Shown in pieces: positions 44,930 to 54,143 of a DNA stretch of 64,000 nt; the stretch's first letter is position 1; every line of letters begins with the position of its first letter. The translations under genes and the position numbers were made by a program. Source of the DNA: Janthinobacterium fluminis (GTDB lineage: Bacteria; Pseudomonadota; Gammaproteobacteria; Burkholderiales; Burkholderiaceae_D); contig NZ_JAQQXR010000005.1 of assembly GCF_028595325.1 (NCBI RefSeq), forward strand, positions 186,001 through 250,000, given 5' to 3'. A model generated the notes under the pieces. That model ran no database searches and was not told the origin of the DNA. It was given only the letters and a program-made list of their open reading frames with translations.

Positions 44930-45984
44930 GCGGCGCCTTCGAGCTGTTGCAGCGCGGCCTGCAGTTGCGTCAGGCTGGGCGTGACGACGGGGATGAAGGC
45001 CGCCTCGCGCCAGCGCCGGGCGAAGCCGTTCTGCTCCTGCTGCAGGTAGGCGCGCCCGCCCATGGCCTGCAGTTCCAGCGTCAGCGCCTGCTGCACGACG
45101 TCGGCCAGCGCGATGCGCAGGCGGAACATGGCCGGCGCCTTGCTCCGGAAGCGGCCGTCGTGGACGCCGGCCATCAGCGTTGCCGTGTGCTCTTCCAGCG
45201 TTTGGCGCAGCGCCTCGATGCGCGGCGTCAGCTGGTTGCGGCTGCCGGCCGAGATGGCGGCCGCCTGGGCCAGGCTGGCGCGCGCCAGGCCGATCGACAT
45301 GCCGCATTGCATGCCGAGGAAGGACGGGCGCACGGCCGGCAGCCAGGTGGTGGCGTCGGCGGCGATGAGGTCGGCCGCGCCGATGGCGACGGCGCTCAGC
45401 TTGACGGAGGCGGTGTTGCTGCCGCGCAGGGCGATCAGGTCCAGGTCGGCGCCGCGGACCACGCCGGCGCAGTCGCTGTCGAAGGCGATGATGGCCGGCG
45501 GCGCGCCGTCGCTGGGCGCCACGGCGGCGGCGGCGGTGAAGCCGGCCTTGCGCAGATTGGTCAGCCACTGCAGCGCGCCGTCCAGGCGCCAGCCCTGCGC
45601 CTGCGGGGTCGCGCAAATTTGCAGTTGCTCTATGCCGGAGAGGAATTTCATCGCGTTCGACAGGCCGGTGGCGCCGGCCAGCCGGCCCTCCAGCAGGGCC
45701 GGCAGGCGCCGCTCGGCCAGTGCGCCGTTCGGGCTTTGCAGCAGGTATTCGATGAAGGTGCGCTGGCCCCAGAAGACGAAGGCGGCCGTCAGCGAGTGCT
45801 GGGCCACGGCGGCGATGGCGGCGATGGCGTCGCGCACGTCGCCGCCGCCGCCGCCCTGGGCGGCCGGCACGCCGATGCGCAGCAGCTGGGCGCCGGCCAG
45901 CATCGGCAGCACGTCCTCGGCCAGGCCGGCGTCGCTGTCAAGTTGCTCGGCGTTGGCGTGCAGCCAGTAGGTGAGGGCGTCCAT
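44926..45984 (-). CDS. Acyl-CoA dehydrogenase-fold flavoprotein (monooxygenase-like)
   Basis: The 352-residue protein has the helical acyl-CoA dehydrogenase fold: IGVPAAQGGGGGDVRDAI, WLTNLRKAGFT and a C-terminal ALTLELQAMGGRAYL that reads like the helix with the substrate-side base region. The catalytic glutamate position is not clear. Relatives linked to NitT/TauT importers (SfnB, DszC types) oxidise organosulfur or nitrogen compounds using reduced flavin. The location between an AhpD-like gene and an importer supports a catabolic oxidation role, which is inferred. Confidence 0.8.
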   Translation of the reverse strand: MDALTYWLHANAEQLDSDAGLAEDVLPMLAGAQLLRIGVPAAQGGGGGDVRDAIAAIAAVAQHSLTAAFVFWGQRTFIEYLLQSPNGALAERRLPALLEGRLAGATGLSNAMKFLSGIEQLQICATPQAQGWRLDGALQWLTNLRKAGFTAAAAVAPSDGAPPAIIAFDSDCAGVVRGADLDLIALRGSNTASVKLSAVAIGAADLIAADATTWLPAVRPSFLGMQCGMSIGLARASLAQAAAISAGSRNQLTPRIEALRQTLEEHTATLMAGVHDGRFRSKAPAMFRLRIALADVVQQALTLELQAMGGRAYLQQEQNGFARRWREAAFIPVVTPSLTQLQAALQQLEGAA

Positions 45985-45986
45985 GC

Positions 45987-46541
45987 TCAGACCGCGCCGG
46001 GCAGGTAGGGCTGCAATTGCGGGTTGACCGGCGTGCCGGCCAGGCTGTTGGCGAAATTGCACAGCGTCGCCAGGCTCACGCCCAGCACCACTTCGAGGGC
46101 TTGCTGCTCCTGGTAGCCGGCCGCCAGGAAGGCTTGGTAGTCGGCGTCGTCGACGTTGCCGCGGCGGGCGATGACGGCGCCGGTGAAGGCGGCGACGGCG
46201 TCCAGGCGGGCCTCGCCCGTGGCGGCGCCGTGCTGCAGCGCGCGCACCGTGTCGGCGCCCTGGCCGGCCTTCTTCAGCGCGATGGCGCTGTGGCCGGCGA
46301 TGCAGAAGTCGCAGCCGTGGATGCGCGCGGCCGTGATCTGCACCACTTCGCGCTCGGCCAGCGTCAGGCTGGCGCGGGCGTTGATGCCGGCCACCGTCAT
46401 ATAGGTTTCCAGCGCCACGGGCGCGTTCGCCAGCACGCCGATCAGGTTCGGCAGGAAGCCGTTGTTGACGAGCGCCTTGTCGACGAAGTGGCGGCTGTCG
46501 GCCGGAGCCGTGTCGAGGGTGTGCAGGGTGAGACGTGCCAT
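45987..46541 (-). CDS. AhpD-like carboxymuconolactone decarboxylase family protein
   Basis: The 184-residue protein has the CMD/AhpD motif HGCDFCIAGHS (Cys77, Cys80, His84), characteristic of alkylhydroperoxidase-like proteins that reduce peroxides through a Cys pair. Such genes often accompany flavin oxidases or AraC regulators. Here it lies two bases before the flavoprotein, so it may detoxify peroxide produced by it (inference). It starts 40 bases after the AraC gene, both on the minus strand. Confidence 0.9.
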   Translation of the reverse strand: MARLTLHTLDTAPADSRHFVDKALVNNGFLPNLIGVLANAPVALETYMTVAGINARASLTLAEREVVQITAARIHGCDFCIAGHSAIALKKAGQGADTVRALQHGAATGEARLDAVAAFTGAVIARRGNVDDADYQAFLAAGYQEQQALEVVLGVSLATLCNFANSLAGTPVNPQLQPYLPGAV

Positions 46542-46581
46542 GGTGCGCCTTCTGTTAGTAAGGATGAGGCCGCATTATCCT

Positions 46582-47550
46582 TCAGGCGGGCGCGGCGGGG
46601 AAGGCGCCGGCGTCGCCATTTTTTGCCCGTTCGTCTAGGCGCGGCGCCAGTTGGCGCAGGCGCCGGGCGCGCCGGTAGGCGCCCGGCTGTTCGCCGATGA
46701 TGCGCTTGAAGGCGCGCGAGAACGCCGCGGGCGAGTGGTAGCCGACCTGTTCGGCGGCCCGTTCCACGGCGACGCCGGCGCGCAGCTGCTGGGCGGCGAT
46801 CTGCATGCGCAGCCTTTGCAGGAACTGGGCCGGCGGCTGGCCGCAGGCGGCCGCGAAGTGCTTGCAGAAGCTGGCGCGCGACATGTGCGCGATCCCGGCC
46901 ATGCGTTCGATGCTCCAGGCCGCGCCCGGTTCCCGCAGCAGGCGCTCGAGCAGGGGGGCGAATGCGCCGTGCCGGGCCAGCGCCAGCAGGCCGGCGCCGT
47001 CGTGCTCTTGCAGGGCGGCGTGGCGGACCAGGTAGAAGAACAGCAGTTCGACCAGGCGCGCCACCAGCGGCGACGGCCGCAGCGGGTCGCCGCCGCGCTC
47101 GGCCAGGATCAGCGCGAACAGGGCGGCGGCCGCGTCCGGCGCGGCGGCGCCGGCGCGCAGGACCAGGTAGTCGGGGAAGGCGTCGGCGATCAGCGCGCTG
47201 AGCGCGCCGCGCAGCTGGAAGAAGCCGCAGGCCAGGCCGGCGCCGCCGGCCGCGCCCAGCGGCGCCATCGGCTGCGGCGCGACGGCGGCGGCCGCGTCGG
47301 CCAGGGGGCTGAGGAAGTGCTCGATGTCGCGCAGCAGGAACACGCCGTCGCCCGGCCCCAGCGGCAGCGGCGCCGCGTCCGGCAGGTGCAGGAAGCACGC
47401 GCCCTGCAGCACCAGGTGGAAGCTGCCCAGCGCGCGCCCGGCCGTGGAGGCGCGCCAGCGTCCGCAGTAATGGCCGACGTGCAGCGCGGCGGCGTCGAGT
47501 TCGACGCTGCCGAGCAGCCAGTGGGCCAGGTTGTCGCTGTCAGGGGCCAT
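46582..47550 (-). CDS. AraC-family transcriptional regulator
   Basis: The 322-residue protein has an N-terminal cupin-like AraC-binding domain (FHLVLQGACFLHL, PGDGVFLLRD) and a C-terminal double helix-turn-helix (about 210-300; MSRASFCKHFAAACGQPP, VGYHSPAAFSRAFKRIIGEQPGAYRR). The gene lies directly upstream of the AhpD-flavoprotein-ABC genes on the same strand and is the best candidate for their regulator. The effector is unknown. Confidence 0.9.
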   Translation of the reverse strand: MAPDSDNLAHWLLGSVELDAAALHVGHYCGRWRASTAGRALGSFHLVLQGACFLHLPDAAPLPLGPGDGVFLLRDIEHFLSPLADAAAAVAPQPMAPLGAAGGAGLACGFFQLRGALSALIADAFPDYLVLRAGAAAPDAAAALFALILAERGGDPLRPSPLVARLVELLFFYLVRHAALQEHDGAGLLALARHGAFAPLLERLLREPGAAWSIERMAGIAHMSRASFCKHFAAACGQPPAQFLQRLRMQIAAQQLRAGVAVERAAEQVGYHSPAAFSRAFKRIIGEQPGAYRRARRLRQLAPRLDERAKNGDAGAFPAAPA

Positions 47551-47630
47551 GGCCGCAGTCTCGAAAAGGCTCCATGATACGGCGGGCGCGCCGCCGCGCC
47601 GACGAAAAAAAACGCATAAGCATATGCGCC

Positions 47631-48473
47631 TCAGGGCGCCGCGGCGCCGGGCCGGCGGTAGCCGGGGCAGGCCACTTGCAGCAGGCTGCCGTCGTCGAGG
47701 CAGACGGCGGACAGGCTGCCGCCCCAGACGCAGCCGCTGTCGAGGCCGATCAGCGCGGGCCGCCGCAGCAGGCCCAGCGCCGACCAGTGGCCGAACACCA
47801 CCTTGTCGCCGGCGCTGCGCCGGCCCGGCACGTCGAACCACGGCAGCAGGCCGGAGCCGGGCGGGGCGCTGCCGCTTTCCTTCATCTTGAAGTCCATCAC
47901 GCCGTCGGCCGTGCAAAAGCGCAGCCGCGTCAGCGCGTTGACGATGCAGCGCAGGCGCGCGGCGCCGCGCAAGCCCTCGTCCCAGGCGGCCGGCGCGTTG
48001 CCGTACATGTCGAGCAAGAAATCCTTCCAGGCGGGGCCGCGCAGCGCGCTTTCGACCTCGCCGGCCAGCGCCACGGCCTGTTGCGCGCTCCACTGCGGCA
48101 GCAGGCCGGCGTGCACCAGCAGGTGGCCGTCGCGCAGCAGGGCCAGCGGGCGCCGCCGCAGCCAGTCGAGCAGGGCGTCGCGGTCGGGCGCCGCCAGGAT
48201 CTCGTCCAGCGTGTCGGCCGCGTGCGGCGGGCGGATGCCGGCCGCCACGGCCAGCAAATGCAGGTCGTGGTTGCCCAGCACGCTGTCGGCCTGGCCGCGC
48301 CGGGCCAGCCCGTGCACCAGGCGCAGCGTCGCCAGCGACTGCGGGCCGCGGTTGACGAGGTCGCCGGCGAACAGCAGGGTGTGCGGGCCGGCGCAGCTCT
48401 GGCCTATGCGCTCGAGCAATTCCACGGTTTGCGCGTGGCAGCCCTGCAAGTCGCCGATGACATAGGTTTTCAT
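47631..48473 (-). CDS. apaH: Bis(5'-nucleosyl)-tetraphosphatase, symmetrical (ApaH)
   Basis: The 280-residue metallophosphoesterase has [36 protein letters not shown] and the C-terminal GHWSALGL motifs, the ApaH signature. It splits Ap4A to two ADP. It sits 80 bases upstream of the AraC gene on the same strand and divergent from rfbB. Confidence 0.95.
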   Translation of the reverse strand: MKTYVIGDLQGCHAQTVELLERIGQSCAGPHTLLFAGDLVNRGPQSLATLRLVHGLARRGQADSVLGNHDLHLLAVAAGIRPPHAADTLDEILAAPDRDALLDWLRRRPLALLRDGHLLVHAGLLPQWSAQQAVALAGEVESALRGPAWKDFLLDMYGNAPAAWDEGLRGAARLRCIVNALTRLRFCTADGVMDFKMKESGSAPPGSGLLPWFDVPGRRSAGDKVVFGHWSALGLLRRPALIGLDSGCVWGGSLSAVCLDDGSLLQVACPGYRRPGAAAP

Positions 48474-48604
48474 GGTGTTTGAGCCTGTCTGCTGTGCTGG
48501 CGCCCCGTGCAAGCGCACTCAGCAATTATTTTTTGTCGGTGCGCGGCCGCCGTTTCACTTAGAATCATGCGTATCGCTACTTTATGCTTTCGGCAGGATA
48601 CTAA

Positions 48605-49675
48605 ATGATTTTCGTCACGGGCGGTGCAGGCTTTATCGGATCGAACTTCGTCCTGGACTGGCTGGGCCAGTCCGACGAGCCGCTGGTCAACTTCGACAAG
48701 CTCACTTACGCGGGCAATCTGCACAATCTGGCGGCGCTGGCCGGCGACCCGCGCCACCAGTTCGTGCGCGGCGACATCGGCGACGGCGCCCACGTGCTGG
48801 CCCTGCTGCGCCAGCACCGGCCGCGGGCGATCCTCCATTTTGCCGCGGAAAGCCATGTCGACCGCTCCATCCACGGGCCGGACGCCTTCATCACCACCAA
48901 CATCAACGGCACCTTCAGCCTGCTTGAGGCGGCGCGCGCCCACTGGGCCGAGCTGGACGGGGCCGGGCGGGCCGCCTTCCGCTTCCTGCACGTCTCCACC
49001 GACGAGGTGTACGGCACGCTGGGACCGGACGCGGCGCCGTTTTGCGAAAGCACGGCCTACGCGCCGAACAGCCCGTATTCGGCGTCGAAGGCGGCCTCCG
49101 ACCACCTGGTGCGTTCCTACCACCACACCTACGGCTTGCCGACGCTGACGACGAATTGCTCGAACAATTACGGCCCCTTCCATTTCCCGGAAAAACTGAT
49201 TCCCCTGGTGATCGCCAACGCCCTCGCCGGCAAGCCGCTGCCCATCTACGGCGACGGCCGGCAGGTGCGCGACTGGCTGTATGTGAGCGACCACTGCGCC
49301 GCCATCCGCCGGGTGCTGGCGGCCGGCCGCCCCGGCGAGGTGTATAACGTGGGCGGCTGGAATGAAATGGCCAATGTCGACGTCGTCCGGGCGCTGTGCG
49401 CGATCCTCGACCGCCTGGCGCCGAAGGCCGGCGCCAGCTACCTGGCGCAGCTGACGTATGTGGCGGACCGCCCCGGCCACGACCGCCGCTACGCCATCGA
49501 CGCCGGCAAGATCGAGCGCGAGCTGGGCTGGCGGCCGGCGGAAACCTTCGACAGCGGCATCCTGAAGACGGTGCAATGGTATCTGGACAACCAGGCCTGG
49601 GTCGCCGACGTGCAGTCTGGCGCCTACAGCAACTGGGTCGAACAGAACTACGCCGGGCGCGGGGTGGCGGCATGA
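48605..49675 (+). CDS. rfbB: dTDP-glucose 4,6-dehydratase
   Basis: The 356-residue extended short-chain dehydrogenase has the N-terminal NAD motif [32 protein letters not shown] and the catalytic YSASK. It converts dTDP-glucose to dTDP-4-keto-6-deoxyglucose. It is first in the rfbB-rfbA-rfbC-rfbD operon; the ATG of rfbA overlaps its stop (ATGA). Confidence 0.97.
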   Translation: MIFVTGGAGFIGSNFVLDWLGQSDEPLVNFDKLTYAGNLHNLAALAGDPRHQFVRGDIGDGAHVLALLRQHRPRAILHFAAESHVDRSIHGPDAFITTNINGTFSLLEAARAHWAELDGAGRAAFRFLHVSTDEVYGTLGPDAAPFCESTAYAPNSPYSASKAASDHLVRSYHHTYGLPTLTTNCSNNYGPFHFPEKLIPLVIANALAGKPLPIYGDGRQVRDWLYVSDHCAAIRRVLAAGRPGEVYNVGGWNEMANVDVVRALCAILDRLAPKAGASYLAQLTYVADRPGHDRRYAIDAGKIERELGWRPAETFDSGILKTVQWYLDNQAWVADVQSGAYSNWVEQNYAGRGVAA

Positions 49676-50571
49676 GGCACAATCCGCAACGCCGCAAGGG
49701 CATCATCCTGGCCGGCGGCTCGGGCACGCGCCTGTATCCCGTGACGATGTCGGTGTCGAAGCAGTTGCTGCCGATTTATGACAAGCCCATGATTTATTAC
49801 CCGCTCAGCACGCTGATGGTGGCCGGCATCCGCGACATCCTGGTCATTTCGACGCCGCAGGACACGCCGCGCTTCCGCGAACTGCTCGGCGACGGCAGCC
49901 AGTGGGGCATGAGCCTCAGCTACGCCGTGCAGGCGGCGCCGGAAGGGCTGGCGCAAGCCTTCATCATCGGCCGCGAGTTTATCGGCAACGCGCCATCCGC
50001 CCTCATCCTCGGCGACAATATTTACTACGGCAACGAACTGCACTCGATGCTGGGCCAGTCGAACCGGCGCGCCGGCGGCGCCACCGTGTTCGCCTACCAC
50101 GTGCAAGACCCGCAGCGCTACGGCGTCGTCGAATTCGACGCGCAGCGGCGCGCCGTCAGCATCGAGGAAAAGCCGGCGCAGCCGAAATCGAACTACGCCG
50201 TCACGGGCCTGTATTTCTATGACCAGCAGGTGTGCGACATCGCCGCCGGCATCGCGCCGTCGGCGCGCGGCGAACTGGAAATCACCGACGTCAACCGGGT
50301 GTATCTGGAGGCCCAGCAATTGAACGTCGAACTGATGGGGCGCGGCATGGCCTGGCTCGACACCGGCACCCACGACTCGCTGCTGGAGGCGTCGCAATTC
50401 ATCGCCACCATCGAAAAACGCCAGGGCTTGAAGGTGGCGTGCCTGGAGGAGATCGCCTTCCGCAAGGGTTATATCGACGCCGCCCAGCTGGAGCGCCTGG
50501 CGGCGCCGCTGCGCAAAAATGGCTACGGCGAATATCTGATGCAGATTCTTGACGATAAGGTGATCCGATAA
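49672..50571 (+). CDS. rfbA: Glucose-1-phosphate thymidylyltransferase
   Basis: The 299-residue protein has the nucleotidyltransferase signature [16 protein letters not shown] and [16 protein letters not shown]. It makes dTDP-glucose from glucose-1-phosphate and dTTP, the first step of dTDP-rhamnose synthesis. The stop shares one base with the rfbC ATG (TAATG). Confidence 0.97.
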   Translation: MRHNPQRRKGIILAGGSGTRLYPVTMSVSKQLLPIYDKPMIYYPLSTLMVAGIRDILVISTPQDTPRFRELLGDGSQWGMSLSYAVQAAPEGLAQAFIIGREFIGNAPSALILGDNIYYGNELHSMLGQSNRRAGGATVFAYHVQDPQRYGVVEFDAQRRAVSIEEKPAQPKSNYAVTGLYFYDQQVCDIAAGIAPSARGELEITDVNRVYLEAQQLNVELMGRGMAWLDTGTHDSLLEASQFIATIEKRQGLKVACLEEIAFRKGYIDAAQLERLAAPLRKNGYGEYLMQILDDKVIR

Positions 50572-51116
50572 TGAACGCGCTCCCCACTGCTATCGCCGAT
50601 GTGCTGGTTTTGGAGCCGACGGTGTTCGGCGACGCGCGGGGGTTTTTGTATGAAAGTTTCAACGCCCGGCGTTTCCGCCAGCTGAGCGGGACCAGCGTGG
50701 AATTTGTCCAGGATAACCACTCGCGCTCCGCCAGGAATGTGCTGCGCGGCCTGCATTACCAGATCGTCCAGCCGCAGGGCAAGCTGGTGCGCGTGACGGC
50801 CGGCGCCGTCTTCGACGTCGCCGTCGATCTGCGCGCCAGTTCGGCCACCTTCGGCCGCTGGGTCGGGTTTGAGCTGTCGGCCGAGAACCGCCGCCAGATG
50901 TGGATACCGCCGGGCTTCGCCCATGGCTTCCTGGTCACCAGCGACAGCGCCGAAGTGCTGTACAAGACCACCGATTACTGGGCCCCCGAGCATGAGCGGG
51001 CGATCCAGTGGGACGACGCGGCGCTGGGCATTGCCTGGCCGCTGGCCGGCGCGCCCGCGCTGTCGGACAAGGACAGGCGGGCCGGGTCGCTGGCCGACGC
51101 CGAGCTGTTCGCGTGA
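50571..51116 (+). CDS. rfbC: dTDP-4-dehydrorhamnose 3,5-epimerase
   Basis: The 181-residue cupin-type protein has the conserved FVQDNHSRSARNVLRGLHYQ region and MWIPPGFAHGFLV. It epimerises dTDP-4-keto-6-deoxyglucose. Its stop overlaps the GTG start of rfbD (GTGA). Confidence 0.96.
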   Translation: MNALPTAIADVLVLEPTVFGDARGFLYESFNARRFRQLSGTSVEFVQDNHSRSARNVLRGLHYQIVQPQGKLVRVTAGAVFDVAVDLRASSATFGRWVGFELSAENRRQMWIPPGFAHGFLVTSDSAEVLYKTTDYWAPEHERAIQWDDAALGIAWPLAGAPALSDKDRRAGSLADAELFA

Positions 51117-51973
51117 AAATCCTGCTGACCGGCGCCAGCGGCCAGGTCGGCTACGAGCTGGCGCGCAGCCTGCAGGGCCTGGGCCAGGTCGTCGCGCCGG
51201 GCCGCGGCCAGATGGACCTGGCCGATCTGGACCAGGTGCGCGACGTGGTCCGCGCCGTACAACCGCAACTGATCGTCAATCCGGCCGCCTACACGGCCGT
51301 CGACCAGGCCGAGCGCGAGCCGGCGCTGGCGCAGCGCATCAACGCCGAGGCGCCGGGGCTGATGGCACAGGAGGCGGCCCGGCTGGGCGCGGCGATGGTG
51401 CATTATTCGACCGACTATGTGTTCGACGGCGCCAAGGCCGGCGCGTATGCGGAGGACGACGCCACCGGCCCGCTGAACGTGTACGGGCGCAGCAAGCTGG
51501 CCGGCGAGCGGGCCGTCGCGGCGGCCGGCATTCCCCACCTGATCCTGCGCACCAGCTGGGTGTACGGCATGCGCGGCAAAAATTTCCTGCTGACGATGCT
51601 GCGCCTGGCGCGCGAACGCGCCGAGCTGCGCATCGTCGACGACCAGTGCGGCGCGCCGACATGGAGCCGCACCGTCGCCGACAGCACCGCGCTGATCCTG
51701 GCGCAGGCGCGCGCCGGCCAGGCCGACTGGTGGCGCGAGAATAGCGGCCTCTACCATTTGAGCAGCCAGGGCCAGACCACCTGGTTCGGTTTCACCGAGG
51801 CGATCCTGGCGGCGGCCCGCATCGATTGCCGCCTCATTCCCATTCCCGGCAGGGAATATCCGCTGGCGGCGCAGCGGCCCGCCAATTCGCTGCTGTGTTC
51901 GGATCGTCTCATGGCGCGGTTTTGTCATTTGCCGCATTGGCAAGAGTCGCTCGCTTTGTGCATGCAGCAATAA
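51113..51973 (+). CDS. rfbD: dTDP-4-dehydrorhamnose reductase
   Basis: The 286-residue protein has KILLTGASGQVGYELAR, NPAAYTAVDQAE and STDYVFDGAKAG, the RmlD signature. It reduces the keto intermediate with NADPH to dTDP-L-rhamnose. The start is GTG at 51113, coupled to rfbC. It ends the rhamnose operon. A 342-base AT-richer region follows. Confidence 0.95.
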   Translation: MKILLTGASGQVGYELARSLQGLGQVVAPGRGQMDLADLDQVRDVVRAVQPQLIVNPAAYTAVDQAEREPALAQRINAEAPGLMAQEAARLGAAMVHYSTDYVFDGAKAGAYAEDDATGPLNVYGRSKLAGERAVAAAGIPHLILRTSWVYGMRGKNFLLTMLRLARERAELRIVDDQCGAPTWSRTVADSTALILAQARAGQADWWRENSGLYHLSSQGQTTWFGFTEAILAAARIDCRLIPIPGREYPLAAQRPANSLLCSDRLMARFCHLPHWQESLALCMQQ

Positions 51974-52315
51974 TCCCTCGCATGGCGCTACTCAAACGAT
52001 AGGCTTGGCCGTTTCATTCCCGCGCGAATATCCGCCCCCTATCCCTTTCTCCCTTGATTCCTGTCGAATATGCCTGTTGCCATTGCGGAAGGCGGCTTCG
52101 GGTATATCCGTATCCATGTGTTAATAAGGCGGCTTTAATTGGCGGAGCGGCTCTTGCTGAATAGGTAAGAGAATATGTGAGTGGAATCGGAATAATCCGA
52201 TTGCGGCCGGCCGGCGTAAAATTTGATGAGTGGGCGGGAAATGCGCCGAGAATGTAGTATATTGCAGTTACAAGCAAAAGTTTTTATAAATATAACTCAC
52301 TCTAAAGGAATAATG
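51974..52315 (+). other. Intergenic leader of the H-NS-type gene, no ORF
   Basis: This 342-base gap between rfbD and the H-NS-type gene is markedly more AT-rich than its surroundings. It holds a perfect 7-bp dyad (52185-52191 with 52196-52202, four-base spacer), the promoter at 52262-52290 and an AAAGGA ribosome binding site (52304-52309). I saw no gene in it. Confidence 0.7.
52262..52290 (+). promoter_or_regulatory. Predicted promoter of the H-NS-type gene
   Basis: TTGCAG (52262-52267; three of six) is followed after 17 bases by TATAAA (52285-52290; five of six) and then an AT-rich stretch. It lies about 25 bases upstream of the start codon at 52316. Confidence 0.5.
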
Positions 52316-52624
52316 ATGGATCTAGCGAATATGTCGGCGGTAGAGTTGCGCAATCTGCAGGATAAAATCAAACAGGAAATGAAGCGTCGCGAAAACCAGG
52401 ATATTGCCAAGGCGCGCGAGCAAATCCTGGCGATCGCGCAAAGCGTCGGCATGCCGCTGAAAGAGCTGGTGAGCAGCGGTCCGCGCGGCAAGACGGGCAG
52501 CGTGGCGGTGCGTTACCGCAACCCTAGCGACGCCTCGCAGCAATGGACCGGCCGCGGCCGCCAGCCGAAGTGGGTCAAGGCATGGGTCGATTCCGGCCAA
52601 TCGATCGATCTGCTGCGCGTATAA
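52316..52624 (+). CDS. H-NS family nucleoid-associated protein
   Basis: The 102-residue protein has an N-terminal coiled-coil-like oligomerisation helix (LRNLQDKIKQEMKRR) and the C-terminal H-NS DNA-binding domain ending WTGRGRQPKWVKAW (GRGRQP at 79-84), the AT-hook-like loop that contacts the minor groove. Such short H-NS proteins (Bv3F/MvaT-like in beta-proteobacteria) silence AT-rich genes. The ATG at 52316 is preferred to the one at 52313 from ribosome binding site spacing. It lies between rhamnose and phosphomannomutase genes, where it could repress the surface polysaccharide block. Confidence 0.93.
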   Translation: MDLANMSAVELRNLQDKIKQEMKRRENQDIAKAREQILAIAQSVGMPLKELVSSGPRGKTGSVAVRYRNPSDASQQWTGRGRQPKWVKAWVDSGQSIDLLRV

Positions 52625-52760
52625 TTCGGTATACTTCCGCGGGCGCCTGCCGAAGACCGCCGCGCGGTGCGGCGGCCGCCCACGGCGTCACTGCCATGTG
52701 ACGATACCGCGGCGCCGGCCGATCCGGCGGCGCGCGGTGTTCCGCATTCTGAATACAACT

Positions 52761-54143
52761 ATGCCTGCCCTGTCAAACACCATCTTCAAAGCTTACGATA
52801 TCCGCGGCGTCATCGGAACAACCCTCGATGCCGACGTGGCGCGGCGGATCGGCCGCGCCTTCGGCCGCGCCGCGCTGGCCAAGGGGCAGGCGCGCGTGCT
52901 GATCGGCCGCGACGGCCGCCTGTCCGGGCCGCAACTGAGCGGCGCGCTGGCGCAGGGCTTGCAGTCGGTGGGCGTCGATGTGATCGACCTGGGCATGGTG
53001 GCCACGCCGATGCTGTATTTCGGCACGCACGCGCTCGACACCCAGTCCGGCGTGATGGTCACCGGCAGCCACAATCCGCCCGACTACAACGGCTTCAAGA
53101 TGGTGCTGGCGGGCGAGGCGATCCACGGCGAGACGATCCAGGCGCTGTACCACGCCATCGTCGCCGACGACGGCGCCGCCGCCGGCCGGACCGGCGGCTA
53201 TGCGACGCACGACATCCGCGCCGCCTACCTGGAACGCATCCTCGGCGACGTCAAGCTGGCGCGGCCGCTCAAGATCGCCGTCGATTGCGGCAACGGCGTG
53301 GCCGGCGCCTTCGCCGGCGCGCTGTTCCGCGGCCTGGGTTGCCAGGTGAGCGAGCTGTTCTGCGACGTCGACGGCAGCTTCCCCAACCACCACCCGGACC
53401 CGGCCCATCCGGACAACCTGCAAGACCTGATACGCCACCTGCGCGACTCGGACGCCGAGATCGGCATCGCCTTCGACGGCGACGGCGACCGCCTCGGCGT
53501 CGTCACCAAGGACGGCCAGATCATTTATCCGGACCGGCAGATGATGCTGTTCGCCGCCGACGTGCTGACGCGCCACCCCGACGGGCAGATCCTGTATGAC
53601 GTCAAATGCACGCGCCACCTGGCGCCGTGGATCGCCGGCCACGGCGGCCGGCCGCTGATGTGCCAGACCGGCCACTCGCTGGTCAAGGCCAGGCTGCGCG
53701 AAACCGGCGCCCCGCTGGGCGGCGAGATGAGCGGCCACATCTTCTTCAAGGACCGCTGGTACGGCTTCGACGACGGCCTGTACGCCGGCGCGCGCCTGCT
53801 GGAAATCCTCAGCTGCGCCGCCGACCCGTCGGCCGTGCTGAATGCGCTGCCGCAGTGGGACAGCACACCGGAGCTGCACCTGCAACTGCGCGAGGGCGAG
53901 AACGTCGCGCTGATGGCGCGCTTGCGCGAGCATGCCGTGTTCCCCGGCCACGAACGCATCATCACCATCGACGGCCTGCGCGTCGAGTACGCCGACGGCT
54001 TCGGCCTGGCGCGCGCCTCGAACACCACGCCGGTCATCGTCATGCGTTTCGAGGCGCAGACGCCGGCCGCGCTGGCGCGCATCCAGGAGCAGTTCAGGGA
54101 CGTGCTGCTGGCCGCCAAGCCCGACGCGGTACTGCCATTTTGA
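52761..54143 (+). CDS. Phosphomannomutase/phosphoglucomutase
   Basis: The 460-residue alpha-D-phosphohexomutase has the phospho-serine loop TGSHNPPDYNGFK (Ser103), the Mg site FDGDGDRLG and the sugar-binding GGEMSGHIFF. This fits the AlgC/ManB type that interconverts mannose or glucose 6- and 1-phosphates for LPS and exopolysaccharide. The start ATG 52761 matches the usual N-terminus (IFKAYDIRG). Its stop overlaps the waaC start. Confidence 0.94.
   Translation: MPALSNTIFKAYDIRGVIGTTLDADVARRIGRAFGRAALAKGQARVLIGRDGRLSGPQLSGALAQGLQSVGVDVIDLGMVATPMLYFGTHALDTQSGVMVTGSHNPPDYNGFKMVLAGEAIHGETIQALYHAIVADDGAAAGRTGGYATHDIRAAYLERILGDVKLARPLKIAVDCGNGVAGAFAGALFRGLGCQVSELFCDVDGSFPNHHPDPAHPDNLQDLIRHLRDSDAEIGIAFDGDGDRLGVVTKDGQIIYPDRQMMLFAADVLTRHPDGQILYDVKCTRHLAPWIAGHGGRPLMCQTGHSLVKARLRETGAPLGGEMSGHIFFKDRWYGFDDGLYAGARLLEILSCAADPSAVLNALPQWDSTPELHLQLREGENVALMARLREHAVFPGHERIITIDGLRVEYADGFGLARASNTTPVIVMRFEAQTPAALARIQEQFRDVLLAAKPDAVLPF

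Noticed and set aside
48533-48565. Promoter TTGTCG...TAGAAT for rfbB
   Set aside because: The 21-base spacer is too long for a normal sigma-70 promoter.
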